A stretch of DNA of 64,000 nt from Artocarpus heterophyllus. Taxonomy: Eukaryota > Streptophyta > Magnoliopsida > Rosales > Moraceae. The notes beneath the pieces were generated by a model. That model did not search any database and was not told where the DNA came from. It was given only the letters and a program-made list of their open reading frames with translations. Positions within the stretch are counted from its first letter, which is position 1; every line of letters begins with the position of its first letter. Shown in pieces: positions 23,024-35,084 of the stretch. The stretch is taken from positions 12,988,372-13,052,371 of the forward strand of contig CM046350.1 of assembly GCA_025403435.1 (NCBI GenBank). The letters run 5' to 3'. Position numbers and translations under genes: made by a program.

Positions 23024-23232
23024 GAGCCACTCATGGACCAGGGTGGGTGGTCGTTCCCTAAACTTTTGTTTTCTTTTAAATTTGTATATGAAGTTTAATA
23101 AAACTAGTGTTTCACCCCTCTTGAAATTCTATTTAGCCCCCCTAAAATTTTATTTCGTTTTCTCTAAAATTCTGTCTGTCTTTATTTGCCCCACCTTTGC
23201 TCCTCCTGACTAATTTTTCTGGCTCTGCCCTG
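23016..23232. repeat. hAT-like MITE with CAGAGGCAGAGCC ends
   Basis: The left end CAGAGGCAGAGCCA and the right end TGGCTCTGCCCTG are inverted repeats. The flanks 'cacatcta' (23008-23015) and 'cacatatg' (23233-23240) share five of eight bases, consistent with a decayed 8-bp hAT duplication. Related elements lie at 34888-35084, 55312-55471 and 56744-56985. Confidence 0.68.
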
Positions 23233-23240
23233 CACATATG

Positions 23241-24708
23241 CATATATACTTACTATCATAGAGAATAAAAAATGAAATGGAATATACAAAATTGCTCCTT
23301 CTCAATGAGGAAGGATAAGAATTCTGTCCCACAGGTAGGACTAAACCCCTTAGAGAAGGGTAAAAGGTTTACAAAATATGCTTTATCAATATTTCTTCCA
23401 CTAATCACCAACGCTTGAGTGGTCTACAAGATTATCATCAGTATTCTTCTAGATGATATCGTCAAAAACAACAGAGACCTATAATCGTCGGTGGCAGAAT
23501 ACTCTACTAAGTTACCATCAATAATCAACTCTACGATGTTATTGTTGCTTTCTTTAAGGCTAATCACTAGTTGGGCATTAGGCCAACTCCAATCCATTGC
23601 ACTATTTTAGAGTTGCTTTTGCATCAAAATAGTGCAATTTCAGTGTCAAACATAAAGCTGATCTTCAACCCAATAACGTTAAAAGTTACACCAAAAGGAA
23701 TATTCCTTTTATATTATTTTCTTTTAAAAATTAATCTATTTAATCAATTATTTTTTAATAATTATTTGTTCATATTAATACATAAATATATTATAAATTT
23801 CACCGGCCGTTACAAAAAATAATAAATAATTAAATTACATTAAAAATATTTTGCAAAAAAGAGGCCAACAACGACAAGATCAAGGATTCGATAATACATC
23901 TAATGCTTTTGGGCAATATTTTGATGATATTGGAGAATAAAAAACTGGTCTGTCAAATTACTAAATCGTTGTCCCTGTTTTATTACTTTATAGTATTAGT
24001 ATTATCTATGTTGTCTGAGATGTGTGTGCGTGTTTTTTTAGCGGTGTAGTTTTTTTTATGTAATTTTTATCATGTATGCATTTTATATGCTTCAATTTTA
24101 TTTTTTATTTACATATTACACATAATTTTTAATTAATTAAAAAAGATCAGGGAACAATTGTTTAATAATATGCATTTTGAGGTAAAAATTAAGAAATATA
24201 TAACTTCCTAGGGTAAATTTTAGGATTTTAAAATTAAAAAAAATCAGATGGCGCTTTGCACCATGCACATAGTACTGCACAATATTTAGTGCAATGCTAT
24301 AGCGTGCACCAAAATAGCGCACAGTTTTGACGCTGGATTGGAGAGGGATTTACTCCCTATTTTGGCGTTTAGCACCATTTTGGTGCAAGATTGGAGTTGC
24401 TCTTAGAGCAACAATAGAGGATCATGCCCAAAAAAGCTCCCATGATCTTCATTCTTCGCTTGGTTATGTGAGGAGAAAAAAAAAGGAAAATGAAAACTCT
24501 ATAAGAATTCAAGAAGGAAGAAAGTAGCACATGAGGAACTTGTAGCTCATTGCATGACTGCCCACAAAGAGCCTGTTCGAATTCTGGAGGTGGAAGAATG
24601 AAAATCTTACTTGAGGAATCAAAATACGTTGTATACGCAGGTAATTTCATCAACTCACTTTAAAATTTACTATGAAGGGCATAAAACTAAAATAAAAACT
24701 AATATTTT
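23241..24708. other. Intergenic, no gene seen
   Basis: Between 23570 and 24420 a degenerate inverted arrangement can be seen. 'ggccaactccaatccattgcactattt' at 23581 is mirrored by 'ggtgcaagattggagttgctctta' at 24380, so this may be one large (about 830 bp) non-autonomous DNA transposon. No coding sequence is present. Confidence 0.4.
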
Positions 24709-24833
24709 ATTTGGTAATTTCAGTTTCAACTAAAACTTTTGGTTGCTATAGTTTAAAGCTCTCATATCCTTAGTATATATATAAAAAAAAAAACTATAGT
24801 ATAAAGATCTCCCATGCTTCATTTTACATTTGA
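24709..24833. repeat. Partial copy of the 'CATGTGAGAG' MITE family
   Basis: It contains 'atttggtaatttcag', 'gctatagtttaaagctctcatat' and 'ctatagtataaagatctcccatg'. One terminal repeat is missing or decayed. Confidence 0.4.
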
Positions 24834-25020
24834 TGTTCGCAGCTAGGTTAACTTAATCGTAGAAAGCATGATTATCTTTCTCTTGTCATAGAGGAAGTCA
24901 CCCACAAAACATATTCTACAACTATATTGCTTTATCTATATTCTATAGTGACCATGGTATCATTAGACTAGAATCTGAGATCTCGAAGCGAAGCGCCAAC
25001 ACTCTCTTCAACCAGTTCTG

Positions 25021-25745
25021 TTACGGAACAACAATGATGGGTTTACCGGGCACTCCAAAAGCATCTTTGAGGCTAGAAAACCAACGATTGTTCATGTTTG
25101 GTAAAGCCGGGGTAGCTTGCCAATAACTCCCTGCCTTTGTGTTAGTAATATTATGCCATTTATCCATAGCAAGCCTCTTCTCTGCCAAGTCAACAGCCTT
25201 TTGTATCAATTCCGGTCTCCCCATCTTGATGTAGGCTAGCGTGAACTAATAATTGAAATCTGGTAATTAAAGAAATTAGATCGTTTCAACAAAGGGAATA
25301 TCTTATGATACCTATCTAAAACGACTTTCAGAACCAAAGAAAATAAATGGGCATCTTCTTTTTAAATGAAAAGGCCGTTACACATCATAAGAGTGTGAGC
25401 CAGGATCCACCATTATGGTACAACCACGGGCTGCACATAAACTAAATTGCTTATACAAATCATATAGCCAGTCACAAACTTGGATTGTGAATTACCAAAG
25501 ATATTTCAACATGTTTATATGAAGGTTTGAAGGAGAAAATTTTAATTCCTTTTCTATGTGGAATTTGTGCACAAAGGCGGTTACATACCATAGGAGTGTA
25601 GGCCAGTATCCACCATTATCATACAGCCACGGGCTGCGCACGTAAATTGAAGAGTCTTATCATGAGTTGAGATATTACACAACAATTCTTGTTATATGCC
25701 ATAGGAATGTAGGCTAATATCCACCATTATGGTAATTCTTTTATT
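25021..25745 (-). pseudogene. Alkaline/neutral invertase (GH100) pseudogene with a triplicated exon
   Basis: Intact cytosolic or organellar A/N-invertases hydrolyse sucrose. Here, on the minus strand, the C-terminal helical part can be read: 25250-25140 gives FTLAYIKMGRPELIQKAVDL then AEKRLAMDKW, a clear match to the GH100 segment after the 'HNGGSWPTLLW' motif. After that the similarity fades and the frame ends at 25021. Upstream on the same strand the preceding exon occurs three times: 25450-25376 (SPWLYHNGGSWLTLL, then a stop), 25650-25577 (SPWLYDNGGYWPTLLW) and 25740-25690 (NYHNGGY, a stop, then PTFLW). Two of the three copies carry stops, and no N-terminal catalytic region is present nearby, so this is a dead fragment. 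Confidence 0.72.
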
Positions 25746-27180
25746 TACAATGAATCATCCCGATAATCTTAATTATGATTTTTTTAGCTCGATCCTTTTT
25801 ACTTGAGTTCATTTAACTTTTTAACTTTAACCTAAAATTTATAAGATTAAGAAATTATTGCTTGGTAAAACCCCAAGATCTTTCTAACTCTCATTTTTTA
25901 CTTTGAAAGGGGGGGAAAATCTAGTGCTCACTGGTGTATTATTTTGAACTAAATACGTTAGATGATTCAGTCACACTTTTGATAGAAAGTGGCTTTAGAC
26001 TTCATTAATTGTTTTTTATTGAAAAGATTGTTTTTTATTATTATTATTATTTTTATTTTTGTTCTGCTTCAAATAGAATATTCTCTTAGACACTAAGACA
26101 GCCATTTGCACAACCTATTAAAAAAAAAAAAGGGAGGATTTGGGGTCCCTACTTACCAAGGTCATATATGAAGAAAACAAGTTTAAACGGAAAACAAGTT
26201 TTGAATGGCCATGTGGGATATAACATTAATAAAAAGATTAAAGGGCAAAAGCAGCCCAAAATCTAGATCCAACAGACTAGCATTCTTCTAGAAAGTGATG
26301 CCAGAAAATTCCAGATCAAATTTCCTCATTAATTGTGCTTCTCACATTTATTCTCTCTTTGCCCTTTATCTTGGGGTAAACAAAGCGGTAAAAGATTGCA
26401 TCATTTTGGTTGAAGTTGTTAGACTTTTTGGTGGGAACTTAGAAGGCCATGAATTTTGCTCCAAAATTCTTGTAACCAACCAGCATATGCACAGCTGGTT
26501 TTTGGTCAAACCATGTGATGTCAAGGAACAAAGGTGTCTTTTATTAATGGTAAAAAAAAAAAGCTTTTATTTGTCGTTTGCTTTCCTTAACACGCACTCA
26601 ATTTCAGTCTGCGTCGTCTTCGTTTCTGCCCTTTCCCATTTCTTCCGTTCAATTCATCTTACAATTAGGTGCATTAGACAAAAATGACAGTTCGAGAATT
26701 GATATTTGAATGTATTATTTTCATTGGAAAATTAAGATTTATTTACACACTAATGACAGCTTTCAAACGTGCCCTTTTTCTTGGAATGTTTCAAACTCTA
26801 TTATGTTTTTTTCCTTTTGATTTGGGATTTTATTTTTCTTAATGAAAAAACGCTGTTTTCTTTTCAAGGGTGCAACAAAAGACCAATATAATAATAAAAC
26901 ATTGCTAAGTCATGAATCTCACCTATGGCTTGCCCATTTTGCACACTAAAATCATGGGAGACCGACCGACGCAATAAGAAATTATTTTCTTAAAAAAACT
27001 TTTCAATTTTATACGGCGTTTAAAAAATTTGTTTCAAACTCCCAGTGTGTACACAAATAGCATAAAACTTTTTATATTTTATAATATAAAATAAAAATAT
27101 GTAAAAATATTAAATTCTATAAAATACTTAAAACCAATAGTTTGAATTTCAAACTTTTTTTTTTTTTTTTTTGAAGTATC
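25746..27180. other. Intergenic, no gene seen
   Basis: AT-rich, with an (ATT)n run near 26036-26052. A frame at 26295-26687 has no recognisable motif and no codon-like bias, and I do not count it as a gene. Confidence 0.4.
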
Positions 27181-27732
27181 AATTCCAACCACTCAGTTGG
27201 CCATGACGCAAGGATTTTCTACGGAATTATGCCACATTTTCTTCTCTTTTTTTTTTTTCCTACCAAAAAAAAATTAGATTATTTCCTTAGACCCACTACG
27301 GACCGCAGGATTCATCAGATCAGGGAAACTGATCAAAGGAAACCCGTGCCATCCACCGCATATGTGGGCCCGAACTGCAGACGTGTCAATGGATTCCATA
27401 GTCCAAGCGGCTCCCAGGCTCGTGCTTCGTTGTGCACGTGTCGTGTTTTTTTTGCGCGCCAAGTCAAGAAAGGGCAGATTCGCCGGCAAACCCAACAAGT
27501 GCGGAAACAGCCGTCACCCATTCGCATCACGTTCTTGGTTCTTCCTCGCCTCTCTCTCTCTCTCTTTTATTTCTTTTACGTACATGTTGAAATGAAATAC
27601 CGAACTATATAACCACTTCTTTCTCTCTCTACGCGCATTTCTCCTCTCTCTCTAGATTTCTCTTCTCTCTTTTTTTCTGCTCTTCGTTTCTCTGTAATTC
27701 GCGAATCGGCTTCTAGATCTTAGAAGCCGAAT
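27181..27732 (+). promoter_or_regulatory. Promoter and 5'UTR of the NDB2-type gene
   Basis: Two ABRE-type ACGTGTC elements lie at 27381-27387 and 27436-27442; the second overlaps a perfect G-box CACGTG (27435-27440). A TATA box (tatataa) is at 27606-27612 and is followed by CT-rich leader sequence up to the ATG at 27733. NDB2 genes in other plants are stress-responsive, so ABA/bZIP-type control would fit, but this is inference from motifs. Confidence 0.55.
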
Positions 27733-30700
27733 ATGAGAGGCTCTTACACTATTTTCCAGAGAGTTTCTAGAGCTTTCCATGACAATCCTTCGCTTTCTAA
27801 GCTTCTTCTTGTCGTCACCGTCAGGTATTAATCTCTTCTAATTTTCAAAACTTGTCCTGTTTGATTGGAGTACTGTTTGATAAAGTTTCTATCTTTGTTT
27901 TGGGAGAGATAACGGCTGGATTTTATCTTATTTCTTACGATTTGATTTTTTTGACTTTGATTTAGTTTATTTACGGTTGTATAATAATCTTTAAAAAATG
28001 GTATCTCATATTTGGAATGCTTTTCTTTTAAGAGCATTGGATCGATTTTTTTTTTCCTGATTGATTTTTCATGTAGTATTTTATTTCATTGAATCATGGA
28101 AAGTTTAATTTCACAAACCAAATGACGGACTTTTCACCGCAGAATTCATTTCCATTGTTCTAGGTTATGTTGGTGGAAATATGATGAAGAAAGTGGTTAT
28201 TTTTCTTGTAGATTGAATCATATATCGTGTTAATTTTATGACATGCTATTACTTTGTGATTTTGCGAAATAACAGACCATTGTGCTTTTACACATTTGTT
28301 TGGGAAGCTCCCTTTAATAGAAAATGTGTAAAAAGTTTCTTTTTATTGGTCTTTTTTTTTTTTTTTTTTTTCTGAGATACCATTTAGCGTGATGTAATTT
28401 GTGTTATTTCTCATGATCTTGCTTTGGTTTGTGGTGCTTGTGGCTTGCTTTTGTGTTTGTAGTGGTGGAGGGCTTGTGGCATATGCTGAGGCAAACCAAG
28501 TGAATAGTCCGCAAATCACAAACTCATCATCTGAGGTGGATTTGGATTCCAAGAAAAAGAAAGTGGTGGTACTTGGGACAGGTTGGGCAGGAACAAGTTT
28601 CCTCAGAAATCTGAAGAGTCCGTCATACGAAGTTCAGGTTGTGTCGCCTCGTAATTATTTTGCATTTACTCCCTTGCTTCCAAGTGTTACATGTGGAACA
28701 GTCGAAGCTCGTAGCATTGTTGAGCCTATTCGCAACATTGTCAGGAAGGTAGAAAGAAATGAAGGGCAGTAGAATCTTTAGAATTATATTAGATAATTTT
28801 ATCAAGTAGTTACGGGAAAGAAATTTTATGAATGGGGTCGTCACACAAATATTATTTGTTAACTGGCAAGCGTTCTTCATTTTTGTGAAGCAGAAAAGTG
28901 TAGATGTCCAATTCTGGGAAGCTGAGTGTTTCAAAATTGATGCAAAAAACAAGAAAGTGTACTGCCGGTCTAATCAAAACAACAATTTGAATGGGCAAGA
29001 AGAATTCGTTGTGGACTACGACTTCCTTGTAATAGCTATGGGAGCAAATGTTAACACATTCAACACTCCTGGGGTTATAGAAAACTGCCATTTCTTGAAG
29101 GTATTGGTTCTTTCCCGTCTTTTTTTTTAACATATTTCTGTGTGTATGTGTGCTATCGTGTAGCGTATTCTGATATGTTCTACAAGGCCTGCCTGCGAAT
29201 GAAATTTCTAATATCGTGGTTTCTTGATAAATGACGAACTATGAAGACCTAAACTGGTCATGGTAACCCATTTGATCTTGTGTGCACGCGTCTTTGTTGC
29301 CATATTCATCTTGGGAAACCTATCATGCAGGAAGTAGAAGATGCTCAAAAGATTAGGAGAACTGTTATCGACTGCTTTGAAAAGGCAAGCCTGCCAACGG
29401 TGAGTGATGAAGAGAGGAAGAGAATTCTTCATTTTGCTGTTGTTGGAGGCGGCCCAACTGGTGTGGAGTTCGCTGCAGAGCTTCATGATTTTGTCAATGA
29501 GGATTTGGTCAAACTATATCCAGGGGCAAAGGATTTTGTCAAAATAACACTTTTGGAAGCAGGAGATCACATTCTTAACATGTAAGTAAAATTTGGCATT
29601 CCAAAGACTTTCTTATTTATCTGAGATTAGTTTTGGTCATTTAAGTGATGAATTTTCTCTCTAAATTTTTTAGAGCATGTTTTTCGAGTTCATTACAAAT
29701 TCGTGGTCTAGTCAATTCCCATTTTGTTTGAACATAGCTATTTATTTGATTCATTTAGTAAAGGAATCTTGACCAAAAACCTGAATGATGGTAAAGGGGG
29801 AAGTAAAAAAGTTTTTCCAGAGGAGGGAATGTAATACGAATGTCTGGAACTTACAGTATATCTCATGCTTTTGCAGGTTTGACAAAAGAATTACTGCTTT
29901 TGCTGAAGAAAAGTTTCAAAGAGAGGGCATTGATGTGAAAACAGGATCTATGGTTGTCAAAGTATCTGACAAAGAAATTACCACCAAAGAAATGAAAACT
30001 GGGGAAATTTCTTCCATGCCTTACGGAATGGCTCTGTGGTCAACTGGCATAGGAACTCGCCCTGTCGTAAAAGATTTTATGATGCAAATTGGCCAGGTGT
30101 GTTACTGCGGGTCTACAAAAACTGCTGCTATTATAATTGTTGTTATTTCGTTAGAAGTATATTTTTCTTTTTCGTAGTTTTAAGTGGTCCATGAACTTCA
30201 ATTAGATATTTGAATACAGTTATCACTTATCAAACAAGTTTGTGCTTCCACGAACACAGGCCAATAGGCGAGCTTTAGCGACTGATGAATGGCTGCGAGT
30301 CGAGGGATGTGACAGCGTATATGCTCTTGGTGATTGTGCTACCATCAATCAGCGTAGAGTCATGGTACTTGCTCATGTTTCTACTCTTATCTATCACATT
30401 TGCTGGTTATGGAGTTTTTATTTCCTATCAAACTCTCTCATTTTTCTTCTGCTGGCAAAGGCATTGAGCTAGTAGTGATATCTGACAGAAAGATAGTTTC
30501 ATGTAAAACAAAGAAATTCAATGATTTTGTTCAGCCTAACTCCTTAGAAACACTTTCCTACTATCCTTGTACTGCTTTTTGTAGAGAAAGTGTCCATAGA
30601 ACTGTACCATACGTTTATCGAAATAAAAGTTTTTATTTTCAACATAGGAAATATAGGCATCAATACTTGGATTGTTTCATGTCCCACGTCTAGTATTTGA

Positions 30701-31870
30701 GTTCTACTTTTATTTTATTTTTCATCCTCTTTTTTTTCTTTTATTCTAAAGAAAATTCCTTGATGTTTTTACAGGAAGATATTTCAGTAATATTCAGCAA
30801 GGCAGACAAGGACAACTCAGGAACACTCACAGTTAAAGAAGTTCAAGAAGTTATTGCTGACATCTGTGAAAGATACCCTCAAGTGGAGCATTACCTGAGA
30901 AGCAAGCGGATGCGAGACGTTGTTGACCTTTTGAAGGAATCAAAAGGGGATGTTGCAAAAGAATCCATTGAACTGAATATAGAAGAGCTCAAATCAGCTC
31001 TTTCCCAAGTGGATTCCCAGATGAAAAATCTCCCAGCTACAGCTACAGGTACTAAAACATCACTTCCTTTTTTGCCCCTACAGATTCAACATCACTTATT
31101 ATTGAAGTCATATGAAGACGGCATAGGACTCACTCAAAGTCTTTTGTGCCCCTGAATGGTGTTTCAGGTTGCAGCTCAACAAGGTGTATACCTTGCTCAA
31201 TGCTTTAACCGCATGGAAGAGTGCGAAAAGAATCCAGAGGGTCCTCTCAGGTTCAGAGGATCTGGTCGTCACAGATTCCGCCCCTTTAGGTACACCAACT
31301 TGAAACTACTACAGGGTCATATTTTACTGGTATTAAGCTTGGCAGATAAGGGTTTACCTGTCTTGAGCATATAATGGGGTCTCTTTTTTCACATTACACC
31401 ATGTTGTTAATCTAAAACTTGTTTTGGTTTAACCCCAAAATGATATTGGAAATATGATGGAAAGATTGCTAAGACGCTTGTAAATGTCTTTGTTATTCAC
31501 TTTGTCTAATCCTATATTTTAAAAGGTACAAACATCTTGGACAATTTGCTCCACTGGGGGGAGAGCAAACAGCTGCACAACTTCCTGGAGATTGGGTGTC
31601 CATTGGCCACAGCTCCCAGTGGCTCTGGTATTCTGTCTATGCAACGTAAGTTTATCTTTCTTTTTTCTCAGTAATCAATAAGGGCAAAAACAAAAAAAGA
31701 AAAAAAATCCCTTTTTGTAGTTTCATATGAAGGAATGTGGAGGTTTTAATAATTTGTCGTTCTTTTCTTGTTACCGTTTCAGCAAACAAGTGAGCTGGCG
31801 CAACAGAGCATTGGTAGTATCGGACTGGGCAAGGCGTTTCGTTTTTGGAAGGGACTCCAGTCGCATTTGA
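27733..31870 (+). CDS. NDB2: External alternative NAD(P)H-ubiquinone dehydrogenase, NDB2-type, mitochondrial
   Basis: Ten exons: 27733-27824, 28463-28748, 28894-29100, 29331-29581, 29877-30096, 30260-30364, 30775-31048, 31175-31289, 31526-31645, 31783-31870; 585 aa, the usual size. It is a rotenone-insensitive type II dehydrogenase that passes electrons from cytosolic NADH to ubiquinone on the outer face of the inner mitochondrial membrane without proton pumping. The N-terminus is Arg/Ser-rich with a hydrophobic stretch (residues 24-39), fitting a presequence plus membrane anchor. The first dinucleotide site is GTGWAG (69-74) and the second GGGPTG (234-239). The second ends in LLEAGD with an acidic residue (E271), which in this family goes with NADH rather than NADPH. 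A canonical EF-hand loop DKDNSGTLTVKE (398-409) is inserted, as in Ca2+-regulated NDB proteins. The C-terminus is FGRDSSRI. The exon 7/8 junction is unusual (see findings). Confidence 0.95.
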
Positions 31871-32904
31871 AGCGGCTCAAAAGAGTCTCTACTTAGCTGC
31901 CAAAAAAAAAAAAAGGATTTACAATTTTGACAATAAACCTCTTTTTTTTTTTTTTTTGTGTTTCCAAATTCCTATTTAATGGGCAGGGGTGAGCTGCTGT
32001 TGCAAAAATGCAGTAGTTTTAACTTTTCGTTGGTGGCAAAAAATTATTTTTTGCTGGAGTAGACAGTTCTTTTTTTTTTTTTTTTGATAAATCAAACCAT
32101 CTCATATTTTTTTGGTTATTTTTCATGGTGAACGTGTGTAAATAAAATGCTGTTTCATACTTGGAAAGACGACATCCAAGTAAATAAAAAAAAAAACAAA
32201 GTTTCGACATGTCATGTTCACTTTAGATGTAAATTTTTCAATTTTCATGATCAACTAGATAAGTAAAAGCCAGGGTCTAAATTAGACGCCGTTTTTTTTC
32301 GGAAAATAGTCGTTCAGTTTAATGAATGTGACGTTAAATCATCTCTTTAACCTTATTTAAAATACAATTCTTCAGTCAAAAAAGAATAATTTTCACTCTA
32401 AATTTCCTAATCTGGGTAGGTTTGCAAAGGGCCCACAAAAAATATAATAAGTTTTGAGCAAAAAAGAACATCAAGGAAAGATTAATGATTTATATTTCCC
32501 TTCTCTGCTCTCAAAAAATAATAAAGAAGGAAAAAAAAAAAACTGAATGTTACGTGAAATGTACTAGTGCAAGACACTTGTGCGTTTACTTCAGAAGAAT
32601 CGGGAGATTTTAGACATTCACAAAGTGTTTGAGCCAAAAAAAAAAAAAAAAAAGATGTTCACAAAGTACATGTTTCTTTTCTGCTTTTGATGATCTTACA
32701 CATGTGTTTCTGCTAGAGGAAAGAACGGATTTTGAGAGTTCAGACAACCACAAAGTAGAAGTTTCGAGATTTTTCTCCGTTCTCAATGTGACACTGACAC
32801 AAATGAAACACCGTTTTGTTTTTTTTTTTGGGTGGAAACACAAATGATATACTTCCTCTTTTAACATTGTTCGTTGAACCAACTGGCTTTTGAGTTTTGG
32901 CGAA
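31871..32904. other. 3' flank of NDB2 and intergenic sequence
   Basis: Several poly-A and poly-T tracts follow the stop (31903-31914, 31941-31957, 32070-32085, 32636-32653). No gene was recognised. Confidence 0.4.
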
Positions 32905-32912
32905 AAAGACCG

Positions 32913-33262
32913 TTTGGTATTGTGTTTTTAGTTAGTAAAAATAAATAAATGTTGTAGTTTTTTAATAAAGGTTTAAAATTATATTTTTAAAAAGATTCAA
33001 TGAGTTAAAATAGTGTTAATTTTTTTTAAGTTATAAAAATATTATATTTAAGTTTATAATATATTATTGATATTTTAATATAAATTTTAAGGTATATTTA
33101 AAAAGTATTTTTTAAAAAAGTTGTATTTGTGACTTTAACAAAAAATAATTTTAAAGAATAAAAGTATTTTTGACAATTAATTTCAATACTCTCAAAAGTA
33201 GTTTAAACTCAAAAAATTAAAAGTAATTTTTAGAAAATCCTCCCAAAAAGCCCAAACATATT
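32913..33262. repeat. AT-rich MITE (about 350 bp), copy 1
   Basis: It starts GTTTGGTATTGTGTTTTTAG and ends with 'ccaaaaagcccaaaca', an imperfect inverted terminal pair. Most of its length aligns with 43014-43370, including 'aaactcaaaaaatt(a/c)aaa' and 'ttataaaaat(a/g)ttatatttaag'. No open frame. Confidence 0.62.
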
Positions 33263-34884
33263 GAAAACACTTGCAGGCCCCATCGCCCTCTTCTGTTTTC
33301 AGTAATTATCAGTTATACTCACTTGTAAATTAGCATATTTTATACCCAAAAAAAAGAAAGAAAGAAAACAGCCGGGACCATTTCTTGTCTATCAAAAGTT
33401 GCCACGTGTCCTCGCGCCACGCTAGCTTCCCCTAGTGATTTTTTTGGGCAACCAAATAACAAGTTACATTGATCGGATGACGATCTGTCCACATCGAGGG
33501 AAAAAAAAAAAAAAAGAAGTGAAATTGCTGGGAGAACATGGGCTTCTTAAGCTTTAGGGGACAAAATGGGAGGTGTCTATCCCCACCTGAAGATAAGTAT
33601 AAACCTCACTTGGGATCAAATATAGTGTTAGCTTAGTGCTTTCTAGCTAATTATACCGAAAGAATTTTGTTCAAATTAGCCGGCCCTCTCATACTCTTCT
33701 TCAAATGTGGATGGATTCCAAACAATTGCAACGTAACATTCATGTTCTAGTTCAAATTTTTATAATTTAAGATTAAAAAAAAGGATAATTCTAAGTGCAA
33801 AATCCAATAGTGAAGAGCAATGTAAATTACTAATGGGTTAAGTCTCTTACAACATTATGTTTTATTATTAATAGTTTGTGGCACTTCAATTTTTTAACCT
33901 TTTAACTTTAGCAAATTAGTTTAAACTTTTATTTGTGGTCGTTTTTGTGGTTCATACGAAAGATGTGTGAAATTCGATGTAAATAATCATATTTATAGCG
34001 ACTGAAAAATTTACATAAATAGCTATATTATGTACAGAATTATTATAAAATATGGTTTACCAGTAATATTTCAAAATTAAAAGTTGAAACCAAAATATCA
34101 CAAACTAATAGTTCAAAGACTAACATTGCTATTTATCTTAATACAAACAGATCCTTATGCAGCAGTCAATCATTGTACCTCTTTTATGGGTACGCAAATA
34201 GCCTACCTCTCTCCTCTTCTACTTAATTTTTGTTAAAAAACTACGTCAGGGGAAATAAAAATGGAAGACATAAATTAAAAACACGATAGGAAAATGAAAA
34301 TTGACATCTATAGGGGATGGAGAAATGGTCACACAATAAATGGCTCTCGTTTTCCATCTCAAACACCCCTTTTCCTTTCTCTTTCAAATCCAACTAACTC
34401 TTGTCCCTGCCTCCCTGCCTCTGGGCCATCCAAAAGTGCAGTGTAACTTGATGAATTTGAAATATGGCTCGTTTAAGTGGTCTCCTCTCCGTAGAATGAA
34501 TCCACATTCAATTATTAACTGAGACCCTTATAGGATTGATGCTCAATTTATTGCCTCCAATATAGTCTTGTCACAAAAAAAAATGTCAATAGTGGCACAA
34601 CTAAATCAAGTAGGCACAACTCTACAAAAGGCCCGGGCCACCAAACTTACGACACAAATTCAGAAGTTTCTTTCAACATGTTTTGTGTTCTATGGACTAG
34701 TTTTCTTTCCCTACCCCAAAACATGTTTTTTCAATTACTGCGTACGATATCATGTCATTTCTGAAAGTAGATGAAAAAAAAAAATTAGTATTTTAGTTTG
34801 ATGTTAGAAATCTCTATTTCTCCCACATCTTTTGTTTTTGTTTTATAAATTGAGTTGATTTGATGATTGGCCAATTGTTATGGG
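33263..34884. other. Intergenic, no gene seen
   Basis: A 'gccacgtgtcctcg' G-box-like motif at 33400-33413 stands alone without a gene nearby. Frames at 34340-34774 lack recognisable motifs. Confidence 0.35.
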
Positions 34885-34887
34885 CAA

Positions 34888-35084
34888 GGGTGGAGCTTTT
34901 ACTAATATTGTAAAAAATAAATAGAGATATAGAACTTTATGACGAACATAACATAATTTTTGAGACGGAGTATAATTTTAGGGGGACAAAATATAATTTT
35001 TATAAATTTTTATATACAATATTTAAAGGAAAAAAGTTCGCGGATGACGGTCACCCATTCTCGTCCATGTGTAGCTCTGCCCCT
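34888..35084. repeat. hAT-like MITE remnant, '...TAGCTCTGCCCCTAG' end
   Basis: The left end 'caagggtggagct' and the right end 'tagctctgcccctag' are decayed inverted repeats of the family at 55312-55471. 'agggggacaaaatataattttt' inside matches the equivalent part of that copy. No target duplication is visible. Confidence 0.5.

Noticed and set aside
24560..24600. tRNA-like 'gttcgaattc' T-loop resemblance
   Set aside because: No matching acceptor stem, D-loop or anticodon arm could be placed around it.
27229..27612. 127-codon frame in the NDB2 promoter region
   Set aside because: It lies over TATA/leader sequence, overlaps other frames on both strands, and shows no domain.
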